Position numbers and translations under genes: made by a program
The notes under the pieces: generated by a model
What the model saw: the letters and a program-made list of their open reading frames with translations, nothing else
Database searches by the model: none
Told to the model about the DNA's origin: nothing
Shown here: positions 1-8,421 of the stretch, piece by piece
How positions within the stretch are numbered: position 1 is the stretch's first letter
Layout of the letters: every line of letters begins with the position of its first letter
Source: Hydrogenophaga sp.
GTDB taxonomy: Bacteria > Pseudomonadota > Gammaproteobacteria > Burkholderiales > Burkholderiaceae_C
Length of the DNA stretch: 64,000 nucleotides
Assembly (NCBI RefSeq): GCF_025699295.1
Contig: NZ_JAILWB010000017.1
Coordinates: 44,355 to 108,354 of the forward strand
Reading direction: 5' to 3'

Positions 1-675
1 CAGGCGCGCACCGGCCACACCATCCTGGAGCGCTACGGCATGAGCGAGACGGTGATGATCACTTCCAACCCCTACGCGCCCGATGCGCGCCACGGCGCAC
101 AGGGCGAGCGGCGTGGCGGCACAGTCGGATTTCCCCTGCCGGGCAACGAGCTGCGGGTCGTCGACGACGCCAACCGGCCGGTACCCGTGGGCGAGATCGG
201 TGCCATACAGGTCCGTGGCCCCAACGTGTTCAAGGGCTACTGGCGCATGCCCGAGAAGACGGCCGAAGAGTTCACCGCGGACGGCTTCTTCAAGACCGGC
301 GACGTGGGCCGCGTCGACGAGCGCGGCTATGTGAGCATCGTCGGCCGCAGCAAGGATCTCATCATCTCCGGGGGCTACAACGTCTACCCGGCGGAGATCG
401 AGAGCTGCATCAACGAGATGCCCGGCGTGGCCGAGAGCGCGGTGGTGGGCGTGCCGCACCCGGACTTCGGCGAGGTGGGGGTGGCGGTGCTCACCGTCCG
501 GCCCGGCGCGGTTGTGGACCCTGAGCAGGTGCTCGCGGCCCTGAAGGCACGGCTGGCGAATTTCAAGATCCCCAAGCGCTGCGTGGTGGTGCCCGAGCTG
601 CCACGCAACACCATGGGCAAGGTGCAGAAGAACCTGCTGCGCAACGATTACGCGGGCTTGTTCAAGGCCGCCTGA
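1..675 (+). CDS. Malonyl-CoA/acyl-CoA synthetase, C-terminal part (5' truncated by window)
   Basis: This is the C-terminal 224 residues of an AMP-forming acyl-CoA synthetase; the reading frame is open from base 1. Visible family motifs are ILERYGMSET (adenylate-binding A5), the KTGDVGRVDERGY hinge region, GRSKDLIISGGYNVYPAEIE (A8) and the C-terminal GKVQKN lysine motif (A10). Such enzymes activate a carboxylate with ATP to an adenylate and then a CoA thioester. The sequence most resembles malonyl-CoA synthetase (MatB), but substrate specificity cannot be judged from this half. The 3' end overlaps the convergent MATE gene by 28 bp. Confidence 0.85.
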   Translation, partial: QARTGHTILERYGMSETVMITSNPYAPDARHGAQGERRGGTVGFPLPGNELRVVDDANRPVPVGEIGAIQVRGPNVFKGYWRMPEKTAEEFTADGFFKTGDVGRVDERGYVSIVGRSKDLIISGGYNVYPAEIESCINEMPGVAESAVVGVPHPDFGEVGVAVLTVRPGAVVDPEQVLAALKARLANFKIPKRCVVVPELPRNTMGKVQKNLLRNDYAGLFKAA

Positions 676-2021
676 ATCTCCAGCCTGCGCAGCACGCGAA
701 AGCACAGCAGCGTGCCCGTCACGCCGAACAGCACCACGCCGAGTCCGTAGCCGGCCAGCACGCCACGCGCACCGAACCACTGCGCGCCCAGCCAGATGAA
801 GGGCACGACGCCCAGGGTGGAGCGGCCCCAGTTCAGCGCGGTCGAGTAGAACGCGAAACCCAGGTTGTTGAACGCCGCGTTGGCCACGAACAGCGCGCCG
901 TTGAACATGAAGCTGCCGGCCACGAAGACGCAGAAGAACACGATCAGCTGGCGCGCTTCGCCCGTTGCCCCGAAGGCGTCGGCGATCTGGCCGCTGCCCA
1001 GCGCCAGCAGCAACCACACCACCAGCACGTAGATCAGCACCACCTTGAGGCTGTCGCGCACGGCCGTGCGCAGGCGGTCGTGGCGCAGCGCACCCAGGTT
1101 CTGGCCAAGGATCGGCCCGATCGAGCCGGAAAGTGCGAACAGGGCCACGAAGGCCACCGGGATCAGGCGCACGATCACGGCCCAGCCTGCCACGGCGTTG
1201 TCGCCGAAGGGCGCCACTGCCGCCGTGACGAAGGCATTGCCCACCGGCGTGGCGACCTGCGTGAGAACAGCCGGGAAGCCGATCGCGAGGAACGGCCCCA
1301 GCGTCTGCCGCAACACCTGAGGCGAGGGGCGGGCATACAGTCCGTGAACGCGCAGCAGCGCGTGCAGGCCGATCAGCATCATGGCGCCGCGAGTGACCAG
1401 TGTGGCGACCGCTGCACCGTCCAGCCCCCAGCCCAGGCCGAAGATCAGGATCGGATCGAGCACGGAGGCCACTGCACCCGCACCCAGCGTGACCCACATG
1501 GCGCGTCGCGCATCGCCCAGCGAACGCAGCAACGCGCCCAGGCACATGCCCATGCCCAGCAGCGGCGCGGAGGGCAGCACGATGTGCATGAAACGCAGGG
1601 CCAGGACGGCGGTTTCGCCGCTGGCACCCAGCAGCGCAAGCAGCGATCGCAGCCAGGGCAGGGCCAGCAAGGCCGCCAGCGTCATGGTCAACGCCATCAG
1701 GACCAGCGAGGCGCCGGCCAGCGCCCGGGCGTGTTCGCGGTCACCGCGGCCCAGGGCGCGCGAGGTGAGGGCCGTGACCGCGATCGAAAGACCAATGGAC
1801 AGCGAGGTGATGAAAAACAGCAGCGTGCCCGCATAGCCCACGGCGGCGGCCAGCTCTTTCTGGCCGAGCAGCGAGATGTAGAAGAGGTTGAGCATGTCCA
1901 CGAAGAACACCGCCACCAGGCCCACCGAGCCCGTGGCCGTCATGGTGATGACGTGGCGCAGCGTGGAGCCGGTGACGAAGGTACCGGTGGAGGGCGAGGG
2001 TGGGCGTGGATCGTTGGGCAT
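648..2021 (-). CDS. MATE family efflux transporter
   Basis: A 457-residue, very hydrophobic protein with about twelve predicted membrane spans and two similar halves, the usual size and layout of the multidrug and toxic compound extrusion family. Members of the family export cationic drugs or metabolites in exchange for H+ or Na+ across the inner membrane. Substrate is unknown. The reading frame ends inside the 3' end of the convergent CoA synthetase gene (28-bp tail-to-tail overlap). It lies downstream of the usp gene on the same strand with a gap of about 60 bp, so read-through from the usp promoter is possible. Confidence 0.85.
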   Translation of the reverse strand: MPNDPRPPSPSTGTFVTGSTLRHVITMTATGSVGLVAVFFVDMLNLFYISLLGQKELAAAVGYAGTLLFFITSLSIGLSIAVTALTSRALGRGDREHARALAGASLVLMALTMTLAALLALPWLRSLLALLGASGETAVLALRFMHIVLPSAPLLGMGMCLGALLRSLGDARRAMWVTLGAGAVASVLDPILIFGLGWGLDGAAVATLVTRGAMMLIGLHALLRVHGLYARPSPQVLRQTLGPFLAIGFPAVLTQVATPVGNAFVTAAVAPFGDNAVAGWAVIVRLIPVAFVALFALSGSIGPILGQNLGALRHDRLRTAVRDSLKVVLIYVLVVWLLLALGSGQIADAFGATGEARQLIVFFCVFVAGSFMFNGALFVANAAFNNLGFAFYSTALNWGRSTLGVVPFIWLGAQWFGARGVLAGYGLGVVLFGVTGTLLCFRVLRRLEIQAALNKPA

Positions 2022-2081
2022 GGGCGGGCGACAGGCCCGCGCACTCTACCCTGTCTGCCCGGCGCGTGCCGACGCAGGACT

Positions 2082-2525
2082 TCAGCGCAGCACGAGCACG
2101 GGAATGTGCGAGTGCGTCAGTACCTGCTGGGTTTCGCTGCCCAGCAGCAGCCGCTTGATACCGCGCCGCCCGTGCGAGGCCATGACGATCAGGTCGCACT
2201 TGTTGCGTTTGGCCGCGGCGATGATGGCCTCGGCAATCAGGTCGGACTTCACCGTGACCGGCTTGACCTTGACTTCCCGCAGTTGTCCGGCCGACTTGAC
2301 CGCGTTGACAGCGTCCATGGCCTCGGAGTGCCACTGCTTTTCGATGCGGGCGATTTCGGCCGCCGCCAGCGCCATGCCGCCTTCGAAATAGGTCTGGGGA
2401 TAACGCGGTATCACCTTGAGCGCGACCACTTCGGCGCCCGTGAGGTCGGCCAGATTGAGGCCGTGCTCCACAGCCTGCTGGGAGAGCTTGGAGCCATCGG
2501 TGGCCACCAGAATGCGCTTGTACAT
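2082..2525 (-). CDS. Universal stress protein, UspA family
   Basis: 147 residues starting MYKRILVATDGSKLS, the classical Usp N-terminus, and ending with the nucleotide-binding signature VMASHGRRGIKRLLLGSETQQVL (G-2x-G-9x-G-(S/T) type), so an ATP-binding single-domain Usp is expected. A good ribosome site (AAGGAG, about 9 nt upstream) supports the start. An FNR-type box (2588-2601) is centred about 41 bp upstream of a likely TAcccT -10 element-derived start at about 2553, the classical class II activation geometry. It is therefore likely induced under low oxygen together with the cbb3 oxidase genes, as known for usp genes of Pseudomonas and other proteobacteria. Confidence 0.9.
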   Translation of the reverse strand: MYKRILVATDGSKLSQQAVEHGLNLADLTGAEVVALKVIPRYPQTYFEGGMALAAAEIARIEKQWHSEAMDAVNAVKSAGQLREVKVKPVTVKSDLIAEAIIAAAKRNKCDLIVMASHGRRGIKRLLLGSETQQVLTHSHIPVLVLR

Positions 2526-2587
2526 GTGGTTTTCTCCTTGTTTCGTTGGCGTGAGCCCTCAGGGTAGCAAATCCCGTCCTTTGGTGC

Positions 2588-2601
2588 TTGATCTGCATCA
2601 A
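2588..2601. promoter_or_regulatory. FNR/ANR box between usp and ccoI
   Basis: TTGAT-CTGC-ATCAA is a perfect match to the FNR consensus TTGAT-N4-ATCAA. It lies between the divergent usp (start 2525) and ccoI (start 2636) genes and can serve both. For usp the distance fits activation at -41.5. For ccoI the site is centred only 41.5 bp from the ATG, which would imply a very short or absent leader. Confidence 0.85.
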
Positions 2602-2635
2602 GGGCTTGAAACACGATATGACGTAGCCTCCGTGC

Positions 2636-4993
2636 ATGAATCCGGCCGTATCAGCAGTTCCGCCGCAGCGGTGGCGAACCGGTGCCGCGTCCGAGGCACC
2701 GCAAGGGGCAGCCGCGCCCGCGTCCGGCTGGCTCGGGTTGCAGCGCGGCTCGCTCACGGTGACCGACGATTTCGCGGTGCTGGACGACCCTGCCGAGCAG
2801 GAGGTTTTCACGCGCGTCGTGGACGCGGACGGTGGCACCGAAGCCGAGTCGCTGCTGGTGGTGCAGGGCATGCATTGCGCTGCCTGCGCCGACGCGGTGG
2901 AGTCCGTGCTCGATGGGCTGCCCGGCATGCGGCACGCGCGGGTGCATGCGGCCAGCCGGCGCCTCACGCTGCGCTGGGACCCTTCCCAGACCCAGCTGTC
3001 GCGCCTGGCGCGTGCGGTGGGCGAGGCCGGTTACCGCCTGCTGCCGATGCAACAGGCCCTGTCCGTCAGCGAACGCCAGCGCGAGACCCGGCAGGCGCTG
3101 TGGCGGCTGTTCGTGGCGGGCTTCTGCATGATGCAGGTGATGATGTACGCGTGGCCCGCGTACGTGAGCGCACCAGGCGACATTCCGCCGGACATCGTGC
3201 AACTGCTGCGCTGGGCCAGCTGGGTGATCAGCCTGCCGGTGGTGTTCTTCGCCAGCGGTCCCTTCTTTGCCAGCGCCTGGCGTGATCTGCGGCGCGCGCG
3301 CGTGGGCATGGACACCCCGGTGTCGATCGGCATCCTGGTGACTTTTCTCGCCAGTTCGGCCGCCACCTTCGATCCCACCGGCCCCTGGGGCGACGAGGTG
3401 TGGTTCGACTCGCTGACCATGTTCGTGTTCTTCCTGCTCGGCGGCCGCTATCTGGAGCACAAGGCGCGCGACAGAACGGCGGGTGCGCTGGACGAACTGA
3501 TGAACCGCTTGCCGCAGGTGTGCGATCGGCAGCGCTCCGATGGTGGATACGAATCCGTGTCGTTGCGGCGCCTGCGGGCGGGAGACGCGGTGCGCGTGCG
3601 CGCGGGGCAGGCATTCCCCGCAGACGGGGCCTTGCTTGATGCGGTGGCACTGGTGGACGAGGCGCTGCTCACGGGCGAGTCCCATCCCGTGACGCGGGAG
3701 CATGGGCAGGCCGTGGTGGCCGGCAGTTTCAACCTGGGCGGGCCCGTGCGCGTGCGCGTGCTGCGCACCGGCGCGGACACCCGTTTCGCGCAGATCGTGC
3801 GGTTGATGGAGCAGGCCAGTGTCGAGAAGCCCCGCTGGGCCGTGCTGGCCGACCGCGTGGCCGCGCCGTTTCTCGTGCTGGTCCTGCTCGCCGCGGCGGC
3901 GGCGGGCGTGTACTGGTGGCAGATCGACCACACACAGGCGCTGGCGGTAGCGGTGGCGGTGCTCATCGTCACCTGTCCCTGTGCGCTTTCGCTGGCCACC
4001 CCCGCGGCCATGCTGTCCTCGGCCGGCGCGCTCGCGCGGCGCGGCGTGCTGGTGCGCCGGCTGCAGGCCTTCGAAACCCTGGCCCGCATTGACGCGGTGG
4101 TGTTCGACAAGACCGGCACGCTGACTCACGACCGCCTCGAACTGCACGAACTGCTCACCCGCGAAGGCGTGAGCAGAGAACAGGCACTCGCCCTGGCGGG
4201 AGCACTTGCCGAAGGGTCGCTGCACCCGGCATCTCGCGCCATCGCGTCCGAGGCCGACAGCGCCGGTGTTTCACTGGCGGCGCTGGCCGGCCACCAGGAG
4301 CGGGCGGGGCAGGGCATGCAGGCGCTGCGAGCCGATGGTTCGTGGGTGCGCCTGGGTTCAGCGGCGTTCTGCGGCGTGTCACCGCAGGCCGGCGAAGGCG
4401 ATGCGCCGCTGGTGCATCTGAGTGACGCGCACGGCTGGTTCGCCAGCTTCCGGTTGCGTGAAGGCGTGCGCGCCGATGCTGCACAAGCAGTATCGGCCCT
4501 GCGGACGCTGGGCGTGCAAACCTGGCTGCTGTCAGGCGACCGTGTCACGGCAGCGCTGCAGGTGGGGCAGGCCGTGGGCGTGGACCATGTTGTGGGGGAG
4601 GCGTCACCGGAGCGCAAGCTGGCCGAGCTGATTGCCCTGCAAGGGCGCGGCCTGACCGTGGCGATGGTGGGCGATGGCCTCAACGACGGGCCGGTGCTCG
4701 CGCGCGCCGACACCTCGTTCGCGCTGGGGCACGCCGCGCCGCTGGCGCAGGCGCAATCGGACTTCATCGTGCAAGGCGGGCAGGTGATGGATGTGGTGCG
4801 CACGCTCACGCAGGCCCGTGCCACGTTGCGCACGGTGCGGCAGAACCTGGCCTGGGCCGCCGGCTACAACGTGGTGAGCGTGCCGCTGGCGCTGGCCGGT
4901 TTCATGCCGCCGTCGCTGGCGGGCCTGGGCATGGCGGCCAGCTCGCTGCTGGTGGTCGGCAATGCGCTGCGTCTGGCCCGGCTTGAACGTTGA
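2636..4993 (+). CDS. ccoI: Copper-translocating P1B-type ATPase for cbb3 oxidase assembly (CcoI/FixI)
   Basis: 785 residues. In order: an N-terminal HMA metal-binding domain with GMHCAAC (Cys81, Cys84), eight predicted membrane helices, the transmembrane CPC motif in VTCPCALSLATPAA, the phosphorylation motif DKTGTLTHD, and the hinge motif MVGDGLNDGPVL. These define a P1B copper ATPase. Its position directly before ccoS and ccoNOQP identifies it as CcoI, which delivers copper to CuB of cytochrome cbb3 oxidase. The extra Cys-rich N-terminal domain found in many CcoI proteins is not seen. No clear ribosome site precedes the ATG; with the FNR box only 41.5 bp away the transcript may be nearly leaderless. 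Confidence 0.93.
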   Translation: MNPAVSAVPPQRWRTGAASEAPQGAAAPASGWLGLQRGSLTVTDDFAVLDDPAEQEVFTRVVDADGGTEAESLLVVQGMHCAACADAVESVLDGLPGMRHARVHAASRRLTLRWDPSQTQLSRLARAVGEAGYRLLPMQQALSVSERQRETRQALWRLFVAGFCMMQVMMYAWPAYVSAPGDIPPDIVQLLRWASWVISLPVVFFASGPFFASAWRDLRRARVGMDTPVSIGILVTFLASSAATFDPTGPWGDEVWFDSLTMFVFFLLGGRYLEHKARDRTAGALDELMNRLPQVCDRQRSDGGYESVSLRRLRAGDAVRVRAGQAFPADGALLDAVALVDEALLTGESHPVTREHGQAVVAGSFNLGGPVRVRVLRTGADTRFAQIVRLMEQASVEKPRWAVLADRVAAPFLVLVLLAAAAAGVYWWQIDHTQALAVAVAVLIVTCPCALSLATPAAMLSSAGALARRGVLVRRLQAFETLARIDAVVFDKTGTLTHDRLELHELLTREGVSREQALALAGALAEGSLHPASRAIASEADSAGVSLAALAGHQERAGQGMQALRADGSWVRLGSAAFCGVSPQAGEGDAPLVHLSDAHGWFASFRLREGVRADAAQAVSALRTLGVQTWLLSGDRVTAALQVGQAVGVDHVVGEASPERKLAELIALQGRGLTVAMVGDGLNDGPVLARADTSFALGHAAPLAQAQSDFIVQGGQVMDVVRTLTQARATLRTVRQNLAWAAGYNVVSVPLALAGFMPPSLAGLGMAASSLLVVGNALRLARLER

Positions 4994-5002
4994 AGGCACG
5001 CC

Positions 5003-5140
5003 ATGGACGTTCTCTATCTGCTCATTCCGCTGTCCGTGCTGCTGGTGTTCGGGATCATCGGCGTGTTCTGGTGGGCCTTGCAGGCGGGGCAGTTCGACAA
5101 CGTCGAACGCGAAGGCGAGCGCATTCTCAAGAACGATTGA
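5003..5140 (+). CDS. ccoS: Cbb3-type cytochrome oxidase assembly protein CcoS
   Basis: A 45-residue protein with one N-terminal membrane helix (MDVLYLLIPLSVLLVFGIIG) followed by FWWALQAGQFDN, the conserved signature of CcoS, and a short charged tail. CcoS is needed for insertion of heme and copper into the cbb3 oxidase catalytic subunit. It starts 9 bp after the ccoI stop, so the two are co-transcribed. The gene is easy to miss because of its size. Confidence 0.93.
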   Translation: MDVLYLLIPLSVLLVFGIIGVFWWALQAGQFDNVEREGERILKND

Positions 5141-5148
5141 GGCGGCGC

Positions 5149-5162
5149 TTGACGCAGGTCAA
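5149..5162. promoter_or_regulatory. FNR-type box upstream of ccoN
   Basis: TTGAC-GCAG-GTCAA is a symmetric FNR-like site (TTGA(T/C)-N4-(A/G)TCAA). It lies 8 bp after the ccoS stop and is centred 66 bp before the ccoN ATG, leaving room for a class II promoter with a leader of about 25 nt. It gives ccoNOQP its own low-oxygen promoter within the cluster. Confidence 0.75.
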
Positions 5163-5221
5163 GGCGCGATCGGGACTCCTTGTCCACACTGCAGGCAGTG
5201 ACATTCGCAAGGAGTTTCTGT

Positions 5222-6670
5222 ATGTCCGTGACCAACAAGAAGGCCAGCCCGTCGGCGGTCTACAACGACAAAGTCGTGCGGCAGTTCACCATCATGACCG
5301 TGGTGTGGGGCGTGGTGGGCATGCTGGTCGGCGTGATCATCGCCGCCCAGCTCACATGGCCCGGACTCAACATGGGCATCGAATGGCTGTCGTACGGCCG
5401 ATTGCGCCCGTTGCACACCAACGCGGTGATCTTCGCCTTCGGGGGCTGTGGCCTGTTCGCCGCGAGCTACTACGTGGTGCAGCGCACCTGCCAGGTGCGC
5501 ATCTTCTCCGACGCGCTCGCGGCCTTCACTTTCTGGGGTTGGCAACTGGTGATCGTGCTCGCCGCCATCACTCTGCCGCTGGGCATGACGCAGGGCAAGG
5601 AATACGCCGAGCTGGAGTGGCCGATCGACCTGCTGATCGCGGCGGTGTGGGTGGCCTACGCCGTCGTGTTCTTCGGCACCATAGGGCTGCGCAAGGTACG
5701 CCACATCTACGTGGCCAACTGGTTCTTCGGCGCCTTCATCCTGGCCGTGGCGGTGCTGCACATCGTCAACAGCGCGGTGATTCCGGTCGACATCTTCAAG
5801 TCCTACTCGGCCTACGCGGGCGTGCAGGACGCGATGGTGCAGTGGTGGTATGGCCACAATGCCGTGGGCTTCTTCCTCACGGCCGGCTTCCTCGGGATGA
5901 TGTACTACTTCATCCCCAAGCAGGTCGAACGCCCGGTGTACAGCTACCGCCTGTCCATCGTGCACTTCTGGGCGCTGATCTTCACCTACATGTGGGCCGG
6001 CCCACACCACCTGCACTACACCGCGCTGCCGGACTGGACACAGTCGATCGGCATGGTGTTCTCGCTCATCCTGCTCGCGCCCAGCTGGGGCGGCATGATC
6101 AACGGCATCATGACGCTCTCGGGTGCGTGGCACAAACTGCGCGACGACCCCATCCTGCGCTTTCTCATCGTCTCGCTGTCGTTCTATGGCATGTCGACCT
6201 TCGAGGGGCCGATGATGTCGATCAAGACCGTCAACGCACTCTCCCACTACACCGACTGGACGGTGGGCCATGTGCACTCCGGCGCGCTCGGCTGGGTCGG
6301 CCTGGTGACCATGGGATCCATGTACTACCTGATTCCGCGGCTGTACGGCCAGAAGAAGATGTACTCGGTGCCCGCCATCGAGCTGCACTTCTGGATTGCC
6401 ACCATCGGCATCGTGCTCTACATCGCCGCGATGTGGATCGCCGGGGTGATGCAGGGACTGATGTGGCGCGCCGTCAACCCCGACGGCAGCCTGACCTACA
6501 CCTTCGTCGAATCGGTCAAGGCCACCTTCCCGTTTTACGTGATCCGCCTGGCGGGCGGTGTGCTCTACCTGGCAGGCATGGTCGTGATGTTGTGGAACAC
6601 GGTGATGACCGCGCGCAGCGGCCGGTCGGAAGACGTCCGCATTCCCGCTCTCAACCCCGCCCACGCCTGA
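5222..6670 (+). CDS. ccoN: Cytochrome c oxidase cbb3-type, catalytic subunit I (CcoN)
   Basis: 482 residues with twelve predicted membrane helices. Heme/copper ligands are visible: His65 in RPLHTNAV (low-spin heme), the GPHHLHYT pair (CuB) and VGHVHSG (heme b3 and low-spin heme). It is the oxygen-reducing subunit of the high-affinity proton-pumping cbb3 oxidase in the inner membrane. The ATG at 5222 is chosen over an upstream in-frame one at 5180 because AAGGAG lies 7 nt before it and the upstream extension is not family-like. First gene of the ccoNOQP operon, behind its own FNR-type box. Confidence 0.97.
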   Translation: MSVTNKKASPSAVYNDKVVRQFTIMTVVWGVVGMLVGVIIAAQLTWPGLNMGIEWLSYGRLRPLHTNAVIFAFGGCGLFAASYYVVQRTCQVRIFSDALAAFTFWGWQLVIVLAAITLPLGMTQGKEYAELEWPIDLLIAAVWVAYAVVFFGTIGLRKVRHIYVANWFFGAFILAVAVLHIVNSAVIPVDIFKSYSAYAGVQDAMVQWWYGHNAVGFFLTAGFLGMMYYFIPKQVERPVYSYRLSIVHFWALIFTYMWAGPHHLHYTALPDWTQSIGMVFSLILLAPSWGGMINGIMTLSGAWHKLRDDPILRFLIVSLSFYGMSTFEGPMMSIKTVNALSHYTDWTVGHVHSGALGWVGLVTMGSMYYLIPRLYGQKKMYSVPAIELHFWIATIGIVLYIAAMWIAGVMQGLMWRAVNPDGSLTYTFVESVKATFPFYVIRLAGGVLYLAGMVVMLWNTVMTARSGRSEDVRIPALNPAHA

Positions 6671-6680
6671 GGACCGCATC

Positions 6681-7304
6681 ATGGACAACGACAAGCCACA
6701 AGGTTTCACCCACGAGCGGATCGAGACCAACAACTTCCTGATGATCGTGCTCATCGTCCTGGTGATCGCGGTGGGCGGACTGGTGGAGATCGTCCCGCTG
6801 TTCTTCCAGAAGTCGACCACGCAGCCGGTGGCCGGCCTCAAGCCCTACAGTGCGCTGCAACTGGCTGGCCGCGACATCTACGTGAAGGAGGGTTGCTACA
6901 ACTGCCATTCGCAGATGATCCGCCCCTTCCAGGCCGAGACCCTGCGTTACGGCCACTATTCGGTAGCGGGCGAGTTCGTCTACGACCGGCCCTTCCAGTG
7001 GGGCAGCAAGCGCACCGGGCCCGACCTGGCGCGCGTGGGCGGGCGCTACAGCGACGAGTGGCATCGCCTGCACTTGAACAACCCGCGCGACCTGGTGCCC
7101 GAGTCCAACATGCCGGCCTACCCCTGGCTGGAGAAGAAAACCGTGAACGAGGCGGGCCTGCCCCGGCGCATGGAGGTGCTGCGTACGCTCGGCGCGCCCT
7201 ACACCGACGAAGAGATCGCCACTTCCAGCGCGGACGTGAAGGGCAAGACCGAAATGGAAGCCCTGATCGCCTACCTGCAGGTGCTGGGCACGGCGATCAA
7301 GTGA
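6681..7304 (+). CDS. ccoO: Cytochrome cbb3 oxidase subunit II, monoheme cytochrome c (CcoO)
   Basis: 207 residues: one N-terminal membrane anchor (about 19-42) and a periplasmic cytochrome c domain with the heme c motif CYNCH (72-76) and a likely axial Met in ESNMPAYPW. CcoO passes electrons from CcoP to the heme groups of CcoN. The gene starts 10 bp after ccoN within the same operon. Length and motifs are normal for the family. Confidence 0.97.
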   Translation: MDNDKPQGFTHERIETNNFLMIVLIVLVIAVGGLVEIVPLFFQKSTTQPVAGLKPYSALQLAGRDIYVKEGCYNCHSQMIRPFQAETLRYGHYSVAGEFVYDRPFQWGSKRTGPDLARVGGRYSDEWHRLHLNNPRDLVPESNMPAYPWLEKKTVNEAGLPRRMEVLRTLGAPYTDEEIATSSADVKGKTEMEALIAYLQVLGTAIK

Positions 7305-7323
7305 CCGCAAGGAGAACATCACC

Positions 7324-7491
7324 ATGGATATCAACGACCTGCGCAGCGCCGTCACCGTGATCAGCCTCATGACCTTCCTGGGCATCGTGGCCTGGGCATG
7401 GGCCCGGCGCAACCAGTCCCGCTTCGACGAGGCAGCTCAGCTGCCGTTTCAGGACGAAGCCAGCACGGACAGCACGAAAGAACCGTCATGA
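7324..7491 (+). CDS. ccoQ: Cbb3 oxidase small subunit CcoQ
   Basis: A 55-residue protein: a short N-terminus (MDINDLRSAVTV), one membrane helix (about 11-27) ending WAWARRN, and a soluble acidic tail. This is the usual pattern of CcoQ/FixQ, which stabilises the interaction of CcoP with the CcoNO core. AAGGAG lies about 10 nt before the ATG. The stop codon overlaps the ccoP start (ATGA), so translation of the two is likely coupled. Confidence 0.9.
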   Translation: MDINDLRSAVTVISLMTFLGIVAWAWARRNQSRFDEAAQLPFQDEASTDSTKEPS

Positions 7492-8402
7492 GCGATTTCA
7501 CAAGCGAATTCTGGTCCTGGTACGTGGCCGGGTTGACCCTTGTCAGCATCGTGGCCTGCCTGATCCTGCTCTGGGTGAGCGGCACCACCAAGGTCAAGGC
7601 CTCGGCCGACAACACCACCGGCCACGTGTGGGACGGCGACCTGCGCGAGATGAACAACCCGTTGCCTCGCTGGTGGGTCTGGCTGTTCGTCATCACCGTG
7701 GTCTTTTCGCTGATCTATGGCGTGCTGTATCCCACCTTCGGCAAGTACCCCGGCGTGCTCGGATGGTCGTCCGGCGGACAGCACCTGGCCGAGGTCGCGG
7801 CGGTGGAGAAGGCCATCGCGCCCATCTACGAGAAGTTCCAGGGCATGGAGCCGCAGCAACTCGCCGGCGACGCGCAGGCCATGGCGATCGGTGAACGCCT
7901 GTTCATGAACAACTGCGCCCAGTGCCACGGCTCGGACGCGCGCGGTGCGCGCAGCTTCCCGAACCTGGCCGATGGCGACTGGCTCTGGGGCGGCGAGCCG
8001 GCGGCTATCAAGACCTCCATCACGGAAGGCCGCACCGGTGTCATGCCACCCATGGCCGCCGCCGTGGGCACACCGGAGGATGTGCGCAATGTGGCCCACT
8101 ACGTGCTGAGTCTGTCTGGCAGCCCGCACGATCCGGTGCGCGCGACGCTGGGGCGCCCCAACTTTGCGGCCTGCGCCGCCTGCCACGGCGCAGACGGCAA
8201 GGGCAACACGGCCCTGGGCGCGCCGAACCTGAGCGACAGCACCTGGCTGCACGGCTGGGGCGAAGAGGCTGTGGTGCGCGCCATCACCCAGGGCTTCACC
8301 AACCAGATGCCGGCCCAGGCGGGCAAGCTCAACGCCGACCAGATCCACGTGCTCAGCGGCTACGTCTGGGGCTTGTCCAACAGGCCAGCGACCGCCAACT
8401 GA
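7488..8402 (+). CDS. ccoP: Cytochrome cbb3 oxidase subunit III, diheme cytochrome c (CcoP)
   Basis: 304 residues with two N-terminal membrane helices (about 10-30 and 62-82) and two periplasmic cytochrome c domains with CAQCH (143-147) and CAACH (229-233). The N-terminal sequence VWDGDLREMNNPLPRWW is characteristic of CcoP. It accepts electrons from soluble or membrane cytochrome c and passes them to CcoO. The ATG at 7488 overlaps the ccoQ stop (ATGA); an upstream in-frame start inside ccoQ was rejected. Confidence 0.96.
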   Translation: MSDFTSEFWSWYVAGLTLVSIVACLILLWVSGTTKVKASADNTTGHVWDGDLREMNNPLPRWWVWLFVITVVFSLIYGVLYPTFGKYPGVLGWSSGGQHLAEVAAVEKAIAPIYEKFQGMEPQQLAGDAQAMAIGERLFMNNCAQCHGSDARGARSFPNLADGDWLWGGEPAAIKTSITEGRTGVMPPMAAAVGTPEDVRNVAHYVLSLSGSPHDPVRATLGRPNFAACAACHGADGKGNTALGAPNLSDSTWLHGWGEEAVVRAITQGFTNQMPAQAGKLNADQIHVLSGYVWGLSNRPATAN

Positions 8403-8421
8403 TCCCGGGCTGCGGGATGCC

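Noticed and set aside
1080..2567. Long open frame of 495 codons opposite the MATE gene
   Set aside because: Gln/Arg/His-rich shadow translation typical of high-GC DNA; the MATE and Usp frames on the other strand have clear family motifs.
5159..6841. 560-codon open frame antisense to ccoN
   Set aside because: His/Asp/Gly-rich shadow of ccoN with no family features.
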